From NCBI RefSeq assembly GCF_023091745.1, contig NC_068925.1, positions 4,588,001 to 4,652,000 on the forward strand: a DNA stretch of 64,000 bases, read 5' to 3'. Position numbers and translations under genes: made by a program. Shown here one piece after another: positions 11,936 to 23,670 of this stretch (position 1 is its first letter; every line of letters starts with the position of its first letter). The DNA is from Budorcas taxicolor. Lineage: Eukaryota; Chordata; Mammalia; Artiodactyla; Bovidae. The notes beneath the pieces are model-generated. The model was not told the origin of the DNA and ran no database searches. It worked only from the letters and a program-made list of their open reading frames with translations.

Positions 11936-12206
11936 AAGGAAAAGCCTGGGAACTCTGGGATGTAGCCCTACCCACTGCCCCCAAATTGTCAGTCAAGTCT
12001 ACCCAATTGATGGATTAGCTTTGTGTGAGTCAATGTTTTATAAAAACTAGCAAAGTTGGTGACTGCTACATCCAAACTGATGCAAAGGGAAGCAGAGGCC
12101 ACAGGAGAATGTAGAGGTCAGAGCACAAGGCCTCAGGAATTAGCAAGAATTATGGGAGACTTTGACTTCTACAGACCATGGAATTGGCAGGCAACTAAGC
12201 CGTTTA

Positions 12207-12494
12207 TGGGAGAAGGCAGTGGCACCCCACTCCAGTACTCCTGCCTGGAAAATCCCATGGACAGAGGAGCCTGGAAGCCTGCAGTCCATGGGGTTGCTGA
12301 GGGTCGGACACGACTGAGCGACTTCCCTTTCACTTTTCACTTTCATGCATTGGAGAAGAAAATGGCAACCCACTCCAGTGTTCTTGCCTGGAGAATCCCA
12401 GGGACGGGGGAGCCTGGTGGGCTGCAGTCCATGGGGTCGCACAGAGTCGGACACGACTGAAGCGACTTAGCAGCAGCAGCAGCAGCAGCAGCAA
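12207..12494 (+). mobile_element. Bov-tA dimeric SINE with (AGC)n tail
   Basis: Two successive Bov-tA-type segments each end in 'gtcggacacgactgagcgac' or a close variant, joined by 'ttcccttt..cactttcatgcattggagaag'. The element ends in (CAG/AGC) repeats at about 12469-12494, the microsatellite tail typical of ruminant Bov-A2 copies and commonly length-polymorphic. Confidence 0.9.
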
Positions 12495-12609
12495 GCCGTT
12501 TATACATAGATGTCAAAGAGGCAAGAGGCACCAGCTGGCATTTGGGTCACAGTACATCTACATTAAGTGATTCAGGAGAAGAGTAACTAATAACGTGGAG
12601 GCTGGCCGA

Positions 12610-12780
12610 CCGTGCGAGGCAGAGGCTGTGTGCTTTACGCAAACGGTCTCTTAACCTCACAGCCGCCCTCTGAGGAGGCAGCTTTATGTCCTGTTATGCA
12701 TGAGGAAGCTGCAGCTCCATGCGGCTGAATCTCTGGCCCAAGGTGGGTGACGAAGCCAGAACCAGCCGTCAGGGCTTTCT
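12610..12780 (-). repeat. MIR-like relic
   Basis: 'gcatgaggaagctgcagctcc', 'ctggcccaaggtgggtgac' and 'aagccagaaccagccgtcag' resemble a reversed MIR core. It is diverged and the edges are approximate. Confidence 0.45.
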
Positions 12781-13109
12781 GACCCTGACCCCTCAGCTCT
12801 CACGGCTACACTCGGGTGTGAATGCGCGTCTCTGTGAAGAGTTAGCCCTGGCATCTTGCTTTCAAGGCTTCATGCCGGAGCGGCCCCTGCTAGCTCTTCA
12901 CGGGATCCGGCAGCAGTTGGTCTCTTTCTGCTCTGCTCTGCTGCGGTAGCACATGTGGGCCCCTGAACCCACTCCAAGAAAGCCCAGAGAACCCAGGGAA
13001 GGGCTGTGGGTGCCTACAGCCCCTGGCCACATGACAAGGGGCAGCAAAGCCCTAGGTATGCATCCTTCCACAAGTCAGCCTTGAGTACCAAGAAAGAGCC
13101 AGGGCTCAG

Positions 13110-13535
13110 TGGACAGTCAGTAAGATCCCAGCTGTGTGACTGCAGACAGGTTACCTGGCCTTGCTTTGCCTCAGTTTCTTCATCTCTAGAGCAGGGATTA
13201 TCATTGCAGCAACCTTTAGGTTGCTGTAAGAATCAAATTTGGCTTCCTTTGTAGCTCAACGGTGAAGAGTCTGCCTGCCAATGCAGGAGACGCAAGTTCG
13301 ATCCCTGGGTCGGGACTATCCCCTGAAGAAGGAAGTGGCAACCCACTCCAGTATTCTTGCCTCAAGAATCTTACAGACAGAGGAGCCTGGAGGGCTACAG
13401 TCCATTGGGTCTCAAAGAGTTAGCCATGACTTAGCAACTAAACAACACCAAGGATCAAATTAGTTAAAATATGAAAAAATGCCTGATGCATAGTAAGTAT
13501 TATATAATACTTTGTTAAATTTAAATAAATGAATG
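13110..13535 (+). repeat. MIR relic split by a Bov-tA SINE
   Basis: The left half of a MIR (ctgtgtgactgcagacagg, cctcagtttcttcatctc) ends near 13237 and its right half resumes at about 13450 (gcctgatgcatagtaagta). A Bov-tA SINE sits between. The duplicated flank 'atcaaatt' on both sides is the target-site duplication. Confidence 0.7.
13238..13447 (+). mobile_element. Bov-tA SINE
   Basis: A tRNA-like head (gcttcctttgtagctcaacgg, gttcgatccctgggtcggg) is followed by the Bov-A body (caacccactccagtattctt, gaggagcctggagggctaca) and a decayed 'gttagccatgacttagcaac' end. Confidence 0.9.
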
Positions 13536-13539
13536 AATC

Positions 13540-16500
13540 CCCTTATACTTCTGCCTTCTTCTGCCTTCTAGGATGTTCTCCCTAGCCTGATTCCTTCCTT
13601 TGAAAGTCCTTCCCATCCTCCCAGGGGGGCTCAAGTCCCTCCTTTCAAAAGTACCTTGGCCCACAATTCCATCTCTCTCCAAACAGCTTCCCCTGACCTC
13701 CCCCTTCCTCTGCCCCAGCCTTCAGCACAAGTGCCCAAGTTGTCTCCTCCACGCCTGGCCAGGCTGTAGGCCTCTGGTGGGCAGGAGCAGTGGCCCGTGA
13801 CTCGGTAACTCTGTGGCCCCTCACGTGCAGTGGGTGGTCCCCACAGGCTGAGCAGGCCCGTTTGTCTTCAAGCTGTCTGCATGATGGTATTTACTGCCCA
13901 GCTAGTGGTTTAGTCTGGGTGGTGCTGACTGTGTGGGGGCAGGTGGGAGGGGATGGGAGCGGGCAGTATTTATCTTCCTAAAAGCAGGTTTACCAGGTTC
14001 CAAGAGGTTGGATGTAATGGCTGGTGATGGATATTGAGAGCTAGACGCTCATTTTACAGCCCCATTAATTAAGTTTCCCAAAGTCCCCTAAGTGCTTTTG
14101 TCTCCCTTGAAAGCCAAGGAACCCACTCTCATTTATGGGAAAGAACTGTCCATCTTGAACCTCCCCCCCTCCTGCCCCTGCTCTCTCCAGCCTAACCATT
14201 AGGACACAGCACAACCCCCTCCCCACCAGACGACCCACAGAAGAGGAATAGGCTAGACATCCGGAAGGCCTGGATCTGTCCCAAGAGAGAATGGCCCCAC
14301 GGCAGAACTCGGCCAGGTTCCCCTCCTGAGTTCTCGCCCAGAATGGAATCGGGTACAGTTACCTCCCTGGGGCCATTTCCCCTGGGACTGAGGAGCCAAC
14401 GCCCAAGCTCGGCGGGAGGAACCACTCATCCAGGCCACAGGGATGGGACTCAGGGCTCCTTCTGGCTCCACACTGACACATCTGTCACCGGGGAAGGGGT
14501 GTTTGTCAGAGACCATCACTGATGCCATCAGCTCTTAAGTCCAGAGAAGCTAAAATCCGTCATCCCTCTCCCTCCCAAAGCCGAGCAACAGCCTCCACTA
14601 GAAACAAAAGCCAGAAAGTCCTTCCTCCCGAGCCACACGCACCTCCTCCCCAAGTTTTCCACGTGACGATGCCCTGGGCTGCCTGCTGCGGTCAAGGCCA
14701 CAGGCCAGCTGCTGCGATGGGACGTGGGCTGGGCCGGGTGTGCACAAGGGCCGCAAGCGCAGTCTTCAGTCGGCAGGGGCTCCTGGATGGACCCAGCCCT
14801 CCCAACTCTGTGCATGTGGCTCGGACCTGAGGTAGGAGACGGACGGGCCCCTGGGCTGGACGGCGGGTTTCTGTCAAGCGGAGTAAAATTCAAATGTCGT
14901 TCTCACTCAGGTATTCCAAAGGCAAAGCTAGTGGCAGAAGCTAAGCTCTGCTGAAGCAAAGAGATAAGATGGCCTCTCTTGAGGTCAAGGGAGACGTCCC
15001 TCTGCACACGTGCAGGAAGGTTTATTGGGGGTCGAAAGGGGAGGGGCCCCCATCCCACCCCGTAATGAGTGTGGACCTCTGCGGTGGGATCCGTCTCAGC
15101 AGAAAGTTGTGCGTGCATCTTGGGGAGGGTCCAAGGACCTGTCAGCTGTGAAGAAAGGAACAAGTAATTGGCCAAATGAAAACAAAGACCCAAAGGGCCG
15201 TCCTATATTGGTGATTTAAATCACTTTAGTGTGTCCACACCCCTCTCCCAGTGTGTATTTCTGTGCTGCTTCGGACAAAAATAAATGTTCCTCTGTGTGC
15301 TCCCATATACACTGGGCTGTGTCTCTAATAATAAACTTTGTGCGTGTTTTGCAGTTTCTGACTCCTTGAAGCGTTTTTTGCTTTTAAATGGGGTAAGAAT
15401 CAGGAAATTTGGCTTCTAGCCTCTAGCCCCTGGTAGAAGGGCAGCAAGGTTCAATCCCTGAACGGGAAGTAAGATCCTGGCCCTCAGGAAACAGCCCTGC
15501 AGAAAGTGAAGGCCAGTGTGAGCCCCGGTCCGTCCCCTCCTTTCCCAGCAAACACTGAGTCCCCAGCCCCCAGTGATCGCCCTGGCCCTGCCTTCCCTTT
15601 TAGCCAAGCCCTCCTTGGCGAAAGCAGGCTCACGTTTCTCATTATGCTCACCTGGACCGCATCCGAAAGGGCTGAGGGGTTTTCTAGAAGAAACAAAATA
15701 TGTACAAACCTGAGGATAGATTCATTCTAAAGACAGGTAGAAATAGTTTGGGATTTTCAGCTGTCTCTATCCCCCACCAAACCAGGTAGCTAGGAGCTGT
15801 GCTGGGTTTGGGAAAACTGGGGACATGATGGTTCTCAGGAATCTCGTCTTATCCTGGACCGAGGACCGTGCTGGTGCGACTTGCTCCCAGAAGCACAGCC
15901 TCTGCGCCCTCTCCCTGCCCAGCACCCACCCTTCCCACCTCCGACACCCGGCCCTCTGCAGAGCCGTCAGGCACACGCGGGGCCATCAGTGGCTTTAGCG
16001 GAGCCACGGGTTTTCATCCCATTAGTGAGCCCGGGAGTAATTACAACTTCATTAGACAAATAGGTTCTTGGTTCAGAGACTCCCCTGCCCCCAAAACAAA
16101 ACAGACACCCGCTTCGCTCCATCTGCAGTCTTTCCCCCGGGGGGCCGGCTAACAATGCAGCAGGCTCCAGGGGACCGGGACAGGGAGAAGCCGGGGCCGT
16201 GCGGAGGAGGCCGGCAGCCCCTCCTCAGGGGCGCATCTGTCGCCGGCTGGCCCCCTGGAGAGAGTTGTGACAAGGAGACGGATGACACTGGAGCAAATGA
16301 GGAGCGTGACCCCTCGCCTCTCTGCTGCCCCTCGCCCTCCGCTCCTGCTCGCCTCCCAGTCACCAGTGGCCCTCACGATGGCCGGCTCACTTTCCGAGGG
16401 TGGACGAGACAATCGCCTCCTCTGGGGGCTCCCTGGCCCATGCCCAGGGGCCTCCAGAGTGTCGGAGCCCCTGGCTCCCGCCCCCCAGTCTCCCATCCTT

Positions 16501-16680
16501 AATTCAGCTGCTGCAGCTCCAGGGGTCAGAAAGCAGAGGGTCTGCCAGAGCGATGCCCCAGGACCACCCGACTGGGGGGCTTTAGCCAGGCCAGGCATCC
16601 AGGGCAGGCAGGCAGGTCCCTGACCCCGCAGAGATTGCACTGCTCCCCTGTCTGACCTCCCGGCTTGGGAAAGTTCTCTT
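13540..16680. other. Intergenic DNA with a candidate regulatory patch
   Basis: There is no gene-like signal. The stretch includes GC-rich unique sequence, a possible LTR-like or mRNA-end-like segment with two AATAAA hexamers (15280-15285 and 15330-15335), and a short AT-rich patch with homeodomain-type cores at about 15985-16075. Confidence 0.5.
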
Positions 16681-16683
16681 TGG

Positions 16684-17119
16684 GTGGACGAACCTAGAGA
16701 ATGCCACGCTAAGTGAAGTAAGTCAGACACAGAAAGACAAAATGTGATGGATGATATCACCTATATGCAGAACCTAAAAAATAATACAACTGAATCCATT
16801 TGTAAAACAGAAACCAACTCACAGATACAGAAAACAAACTTATAGGTGAAGGGTGGGAAGGGGTAAAATTAGGATTAACAGATACACACCACTATGTATA
16901 TAATATATACACAACATGGATTTACTATGTAGCACAGAGAATTATATTCAATCTCATAATAACCCATAATGGAAAATACTCGTAATACATACGTATGTAT
17001 GTGTGTGTGTGTACACTTGAAATGAACACAGTATTTTAAATCAGCTATACAGTACGCCTGAAACTAACAGTGTTGAAAGTCAGCTATACCCCAATTTAAA
17101 AAAAGAAAAGAAAAGAAAG
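16684..17119 (+). mobile_element. L1 3' UTR fragment
   Basis: 'gctaagtgaagtaagtcaga', 'gatgatatcacctatatgc', 'gaaaccaactcacagata', 'gtagcacagagaattatatt' and 'cagctataccccaattta' follow the artiodactyl L1 3' end, closing with an A-rich (AAAAG)n tail. An internal (GTAT)n/(GT)n run lies at about 16988-17011. No coding part is present. Confidence 0.85.
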
Positions 17120-20100
17120 CGTTTTCTTTGAGTCTAAATTAGCTCCACATTGCAATTAAAACCATCCCCTCTTGGGACACTGCTTATCATCCGCTCCTTT
17201 CCTGTTCTTCTAATAGGTCTAGAAGCACGGCGTCTGAGCCTCCTGCCTCTGAGTGGGACTGGCCAGCCAGCTCTGGTCTGCACCTTCCTCGGTTACCCCA
17301 GCCACGCGGTGCGCACACCGGCTCCCCCTCCCCGGTGAGCGTCCAAGAGGCAACCGCACCGCTGCGGGCCATCCTGCCGCCCAGCTCTCCACCAGGAGGA
17401 AGTGCAGGCTCCCTTCAGACCCTCAGGCCCTTGCCTCTTTGTCCGTGAAGCTTCCAGAGAGAGCTGGCTGCTGCTTCTGGGGCCTCTGCAAGTAACAGCT
17501 GGTGAATTCGCATTCCTGCTGAGGGCCCCTCTGTGTGGAGCCTCAGCCGGCAGGACACCGTCTGCTGAGGAGCAGAAGTAGAGATGAGATGACCTCCAAA
17601 CAGCCCTGCCACTTGCCAGGCTCCAAGCTGCGTGCAGACTGGCCTGACTCTGACCTGACCCTGTTCTGCCCCCAGACCCGACCCTCTGCTTCATCCCCCT
17701 GTCCCCCAGTCCCGACCCGCAAGAGGCCCAGAAGCCAGGCAGGAGGACCCCTGCTCGCTGCTCTTCCAGGAAAAGGAGTCCCCAGAGTCCAGCCCAGCTG
17801 TCCACGCTGTGCCCCTGCTTGTGTTCCCTGAAAGCAACCGTCCTTTTGTTAATTCTGCAATTTCCCAAAGTGCCAGGAGCATCTCATCTGACAGTCACAG
17901 CATCTGTTCTTCTCACTTTCCAGAAGGTTGGGTGGGAGCCGTGCCAAACCCCTTCCCTGAGGCTCCCCCCGCCTCATGCACCTTCTGTCAGTTTGGGCAC
18001 CCTGATCACCTGGGCCCCTGCGAGCACCTCCAGTTCCCCCTACCCCTGGCCCTGGCACCCCTCCCTATGTCCTCAGCTGGCAGCCTTGGTAACCATCTCC
18101 CCTTCTGGAACCAAACTCACCTGCCCAAGCAGGCAGACACCTGTCCTGTCCTTTGGGGCACACAGGAAAGAGGTTAGTCTTCCCCTGGAGGTTTGCCCAG
18201 GGCCCCTAGCAGGTACAGCAGCCTCAGGGGCCAAGAAAGGAACTGGCCTGTCTGCCCCTCCCCTACACACACAACCAGTGAACTGCTCTGTTCCAGAGCA
18301 GTGGAAGCTCCGGCTGGCTCCTCAGCCCGGAAGACCAGCCAGGAACCTGTCCGGCCCTGTGCTGACCTTCCACACAGGGATTCTCAATGATGCTTGAGGC
18401 TGGGGTAATTCTTGGGTGTGGGGCTGCCCTATGCTTTATAGGCTATTGACCTTTACCCCCTAGATGCCTGATACACATCCCATACCCTGCCCCACAACTC
18501 CGATTGTGATAAAATGTCTGCAGACTTCACCAAATATCCCCTGGTCGAGAAGCACTGAGCTAAGGCAAGAGGAAAACCGACACCTCCACACCAGAGCCTG
18601 CCACCCCTCGAGCCTCAGACCCCCCAGGCGACAAAGGGACGGCTCAGACGCAGCACCGGCAAACAGCTCCTGCGCAGCGCCCGACAGGGAGTATTTCCAG
18701 CTGTGCAGGCCATACAGACTCTCTGGCAACTCTTCCACTGCCAGAGCATCAGGAAAGTGGCCGGAAATGCACGAATGAATAAATGTAGCGGTGTTCCAAG
18801 AAATGTTTATTATGAACATTGAAATTTGCATTTCATATTCTTTTTGTGTCTCCCAAAACATCTTTCCTTTTTCAACTCTTTGAAAATTTGAAACACACTC
18901 TTAGCACTTGGGCCTAAGACTCTCAAAGGGATCACGATATCAGGACCTTTGGGATGGGGAGGGAGGTGGCCAGCTGTGGTCCAGCATGGTCTCTTCCTCT
19001 GCCGCATCCTGAACCCCGAAGAAGAATGGGTGCCACACTCATCAAGCCGTTTAACAAACACGTTTCGAGGAGCGATACTGCACTGACGGTGCAAAGATGT
19101 AAGGCACAGGGTGAGACAGCCCGTCCCCACGCAGGTGAGTGAGGAGCATTCCCGTGTGACAAGGGCACCGGGGAGGGCACCTCGTGCCCGAGAAAGGCGG
19201 GCACACGAGGCTCCCTGGAGGCACGACCTCCAGGCCAATTCTCGAGAGCAAGGAGGACGTAGCCAGGCATACCTAAGAAAGACAGCCATTTTCAGCAAAG
19301 AACACCACCAAAAGAGTGAAGCTGGAGTCCAGCACCTCCCAGAAAGGGCAGACAGGTCAGTGTGCTTGGAGCGAGCGGGGGATACTCTGGACGGGGGCTG
19401 AGCTAAAGGGGACGGGGCAGGCGACACTAGACCACGAGTCCCAGCAAGGAGCCTGGCACCAGCCTGGAGGCGGAGAAGCTGAAGAATTTTTAGCAGGAAA
19501 GTGGTATGATCTGATTTGCATTTTAGGAGGCTCCCTCTGACTGCAGTCTGGAGGGTGAATGGGAGCGGGCCAGACTGGAAACAGAAAGCCTGGGGAGGAC
19601 AGATGGTAAGAGCGCAGGTGAAAACAGGTGAGCATCAGAGCTAAGACTGCCGGAGGGGGACCAGGGCAGGGCATGCATGGGAGAGGCCCCTGGGGGGCAG
19701 AACTAGCAGGACTGAGTGGCTGGCAGGACACAGGAGGCAGGGGGAGGGGCTGGGTCACAGAGGGTCACAGAGGGTGTAAAGGGCGGGGCGCCATTCATGA
19801 GGCAGGGAAGCCAAGAGGAGAGGCCGGTGGACAGGGTAAAGGGGGGGGTTATCGACCGGGGTTCTCCCAAGAAAGAAAACAAGATGTGTGCGTGCGTATG
19901 TGTGTACAAATACACGTGAAACAAATATGCTTCATTTCAAGGAACTGATTTACGTAACTGTGAGGGCTATCGAGTCTGTTTGCTTATTACAAGCTGGCAG
20001 GTTGGAAACTCAGGTGAGAGCTGAGGCTGCAGACTGAGGGCAGAATTTCTTCCTCCGGAAAATCTCAGCTGTGCTTTTCAAGCCCTTCAGCTGATTGGAT

Positions 20101-20740
20101 GAGGCTGCCCACATTATGGAAGGTAACCTCCTTACTTGAAGTCAACTGATGTTAGATGTGAACCACATCTGCAAAATCACTTCTCAGCAACACCTAGATC
20201 AGTGTTTGGTTAGACAGCTGGGTACTGTGGTCTAGCCAAGTTGACACACAAAACTGACCATCACAGGGGTGGATACAGGGGCTGGTCCCATGTAGAGGTG
20301 TGAGAGCCCTGTGGTCATCTGATGAAGACTCCTGGCTGGCCAGCACAGGTCTGAGCCCCATGCTCAGAACACTTCCAAGTCCCTATCTCTTCTCCTCTGA
20401 CAGTGGCTGAGTACACTGCCTCCCTGCCTCCAGGTCTGTGTCTGCCCTGTGCATTCCCCCTTCCCTGCCACCCCTGAGTGGACTTTCCAAAGCACACATC
20501 TCAGCCTGTCTCTTGCCAGCTTAGACCCCTCTGATGGTCCCCACTGCCCTCAGATAAAGCTCCTCCTGGACTCATAAGGTTCCTTGAGGATTGACCACAG
20601 CCTTCCCCTCCAACCTCATCCCTTCCTTGAATCCTCAACCCTAGACCAACTCCTTTCCCAAACATACCATGTTCTGCCACACTGCTGCCGTTGCACAAAC
20701 GGTTGCTCCTTCCTGGAACCACATCCTCCTCGCCCCTCCA
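17120..20740. other. Intergenic DNA, no gene seen
   Basis: This is mostly unique GC-moderate sequence. Its ORFs have no family features. One old interspersed repeat seems to occupy about 19905-20265 (ctgattggatgaggctgccc, gccaagttgacacacaaaac), probably an ancient L1-type 3' end, though the family is uncertain. Confidence 0.5.
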
Positions 20741-21305
20741 GTTCAGTCAGTCAGTTAGTTCAGTCGCTCAGTCGTGTCCGACTCTTTGCGACACCATGAA
20801 TCGCAGCACGCCAGACCTCCCTGTCCATCACCAACTCCCGAAGTTCACTCAAACTCACGTCCATCGAGTCGGTGATGCCATCCAGCCATCTCATCCTCTG
20901 TCGTCCCCTTCTCCTCCTGCCCCCAATCCCTCCCAGCATCAGAGTCTTTTCCAATGAGTCAGCTCTTCGCATGAGGTGGCCAAAGTACTGGAGTTTCAGC
21001 TTTAGCATCATTCCTTCCAAAGAACACCCAGGGGTGATCTCCTTTAGAATGAACTGGTTGGATCTCCTTGCAGTCCAAGGGACTCTCAAGAGTCTTCTCC
21101 AACACCACAGTTCAAAAGCATCAATTCTTTGGCACTCAGCTTTCTTCACAGTCCAACTCTCAAATCCAGACATGACCCCTGGAAAAACCATAGCCTTGAC
21201 TAGACGGACCTTTGTTGGCAAAGTAATGTCTCTGCTTTTCAATATGCTATCTAGGTTGGTCATAACTTTCCTTCCAAGGAGTAAGCGTCTCCAAGCCCAT
21301 GCCAA
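20741..21305 (-). mobile_element. BovB LINE 3' end, 0.56 kb
   Basis: The - strand keeps a 181-codon open frame of the BovB ORF C-terminus (LGRKVMTNLDSILKSRDI, ESWTVKKAECQRIDAFELW, WRRLLRVPWTARRSNQ, FGHLMRRADSLEKTLMLGG), ending in SRTRLSD. The remaining tail is the CAGTTCAGT-type end at 20741-20765. The domain order and preserved frame suggest a relatively young copy. The reverse transcriptase core is missing, so it cannot be autonomous. Confidence 0.92.
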
Positions 21306-21594
21306 ATATACCTGGCCTACCTCATGAGCTCAGAGTATACCTCCAAGACTCAATTAAAATGTTTTCTCTGTTCCTGAGCCTCACTGTGGTTCCACTAGGC
21401 CAAGGCAGGTACCCCTCCATGATACTTTGTGCGAGCCTGGGTTACAGCACTCAATGGGTTGTGTTCTGATCATTTTTCACGTCATCCCACCATTCTGCTG
21501 TGAGCTCCGTAAGAGGGCATCCCCTGCCTTATTCTTCTCAGTGTCCCCAGTACCCAGCGCAGTGCTTGGTACAAGAGGACTCAATATCTGCTTG

Positions 21595-21625
21595 TTAAAT
21601 GGATGGATGGATGGAAGGACGGATG
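21595..21625. repeat. (TGGA)n short tandem repeat
   Basis: About seven units, some imperfect, of TGGATGGA-type sequence sit in a decayed repeat context. Confidence 0.7.
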
Positions 21626-22019
21626 TGGTTGGGTGGGTGAGAACAACAATTTTCTCCCAGCTTCTGGCTGGCCATTTCTTCTGTTCCGGGCACTGTGCTA
21701 GGAACTTTGAATCCTGAGTCCAGGCTCTGGGTTGCAGGCAGCAGAAGCAGACTTCGGCTGTCGTAAGCAAAAAGGACATTCACCAGGAGGCTATCAGATG
21801 GATCACAGAACCAGAGGAGGCTATAGAAACCGACTCAGAAATGCACAGAAACAGAGGGAGGCTAGGCAGCAGAGGCGGCAAGGTCACATCTCAGGACAGC
21901 CTGCTCAGGACACCACCACGGGCATCACTCACACCAGACGCTCCCCTACGGGTGCCAGAGCCGTAAGCGTCCTGCCGCCTCCTCTGCTTTGGTCCAACAC
22001 GGGTGCCTCCCTCCTCTGA

Positions 22020-22150
22020 CCCACGCAGCCCTCTGAGGCAGATCATCTCACCTCTATTTTACAGAAGAGGAAATTGAGGCTCAGAGAAGCCTAAGGTCAC
22101 CAGACAATCAATACAGTGAGTGGGACTGGAATCAATAGCTGTCAGACGCC
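22020..22150 (-). repeat. MIR relic
   Basis: 'tttacagaagaggaaattg' and 'aggctcagagaagcctaagg' followed by 'gtgggactggaatcaa' is the reversed MIR core. Confidence 0.65.
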
Positions 22151-22904
22151 AAAGCCCGTAGCCTTCTACTCTGTTCCACACCGTCTCCTTCAAGGGGCAC
22201 CACCCAGCATGCCTATATAAGGGCAGCTCCCTGGATAGTGCCTCGTAGCAGCCCCGACATTCTAATGTGCCGGCTTTTTGTGACTGCATCTTTGGGGTAT
22301 GTTTCTGGCCCTGACAGAGTGTAGCAGGGAATATAAAGACAGCAAATTCAGCACAAGAAGACTGAGCAGAGAGACGGCCTGCACCCTGACGTGGGTGGAG
22401 TGAAGCTGCTTCTAGGGGATGACATCTCAGCCATCCAGGGACGCTGGACAGCAAGGCCTGACCTGAGGCTCAGGGAGGCCTGCAGAATCTGGCCAAGGAC
22501 CAGCGTCCTCACCTGCCCCTCCGGCTCCCATGTGCCCAGGCTGCGCGTTAGTCATACAGGGCGGGCTTTGTAAAGAGCACTCAGAGGCCGCTGCCCAGCA
22601 GCCGTGCCCCATCCAGGGCCGTGCTTTGAGGAGCAGGCCGTCCTTGGTGGGGGAGTCTTGTGACAAAGTCAAAACATGACCCTGCATGTCCTGGAGAGGC
22701 AGAGGGCAGAGCCCCAGATGGGGAACCCCAGCACCCGATCCCAGCCCAGCTCCACCTCCACCATCCGGGACCCTGGGCCAGCCTTTCTGGGCTTCGGTTC
22801 CCCTATGGCTCCGTCCTTTGTTGGCTGCCCCTGCCCTCCCACCCTCTACCTCCCACACTGGCCAAATTGTGCATAAAAAAAGATCTCAGGGTTCTTTGAG
22901 CTCT

Positions 22905-23065
22905 TTGGAGAGACCGCATAAATGCAAGGCATTATTAGCATCATTACTATTAAATATTAATAATGACATTAGCATTATCCATTATAAGCCTGAAAAGAAG
23001 CTCCAAGAGCCCTGGGTTGAAATGGCTAAGAGAGTAATTAGGCCCCTCCGGGCCACAGGCCCCTT
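22905..23065. promoter_or_regulatory. AT-rich candidate regulatory patch
   Basis: A compact patch of TAAT/ATTA cores (gcattattagcatcattac, ttaataatgacattagcatt, agagtaattaggc) lies in otherwise GC-rich unique DNA about 4 kb upstream of the presumed CNTN2 promoter. It is not recognisably a repeat. A role as a homeodomain-bound enhancer is a guess from composition alone. Confidence 0.25.
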
Positions 23066-23493
23066 CAGGCCCTCACGCAACATTAGGAAGGCAGATGTGG
23101 GTGGGGTACTGAGACTTCCCTTCCAGCCCCCTGCTCAGTTCAACTTGACTCCTCCCGGACCCACACGGATCACGCTCTTTCCAGTCCCCAGCAACCCCAT
23201 GCCAGAAATGCGTTCTCCGCCTCTACACTGTTAATTCCAGTTCAGGAAGCACCCCCAACCCATCCGCCAAAACCTTTGCCCACCTCCTAGCTCCCGCTCT
23301 CCCCCATCTGAACTGTCAGAGCAGTCATTCTCCCCCATTTATTCACCAGTCAACGGATAGTTATTTGAGTCTCTGCTAGGCATCAGTCACTAGGTCACGC
23401 TGGGGGTGGGGGTGCGGGAAACATGGGCAGGAATGAGAAAGTCTTTGCCCGCAGAGACTGCGTGGTCGAGGGAATCGTCACCAGTGTTTTGCA

Positions 23494-23670
23494 TGGCGAT
23501 TCCCTGGCGGCTCAGACGGTAAAACGTCTGCCTACAATGCAGGAGACCTGGGTTCGATCCCTGGGTCGGGAAGATCCCCTAGAGAAGGAAATGGCAACCC
23601 ACTCCAGTATTCTTGCCTGGAAGATTCCAGGGACGGTGGAACTGAGCGACTTCACTTCCACTTTCACACA
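23494..23670 (+). mobile_element. Bov-tA SINE, internally deleted
   Basis: The tRNA-like head 'gcggctcagacggtaaaacg' with 'gttcgatccctgggtcggg' is followed by 'caacccactccagtattctt'. It then jumps from 'cagggacggtgg' straight to 'aactgagcgacttcacttcc', so the 'gggctacagtccatggggtc' segment is missing. Confidence 0.88.

Noticed and set aside
13238..13310. tRNA-like heads in Bov-tA and CHR SINEs as tRNA genes
   Set aside because: They have A and B boxes but no foldable acceptor stem, and they continue into SINE bodies.
20760..21305. 181-codon intact frame as a possible gene
   Set aside because: It is the C-terminal part of the BovB LINE ORF. The sequence and genomic tail are those of the transposon.
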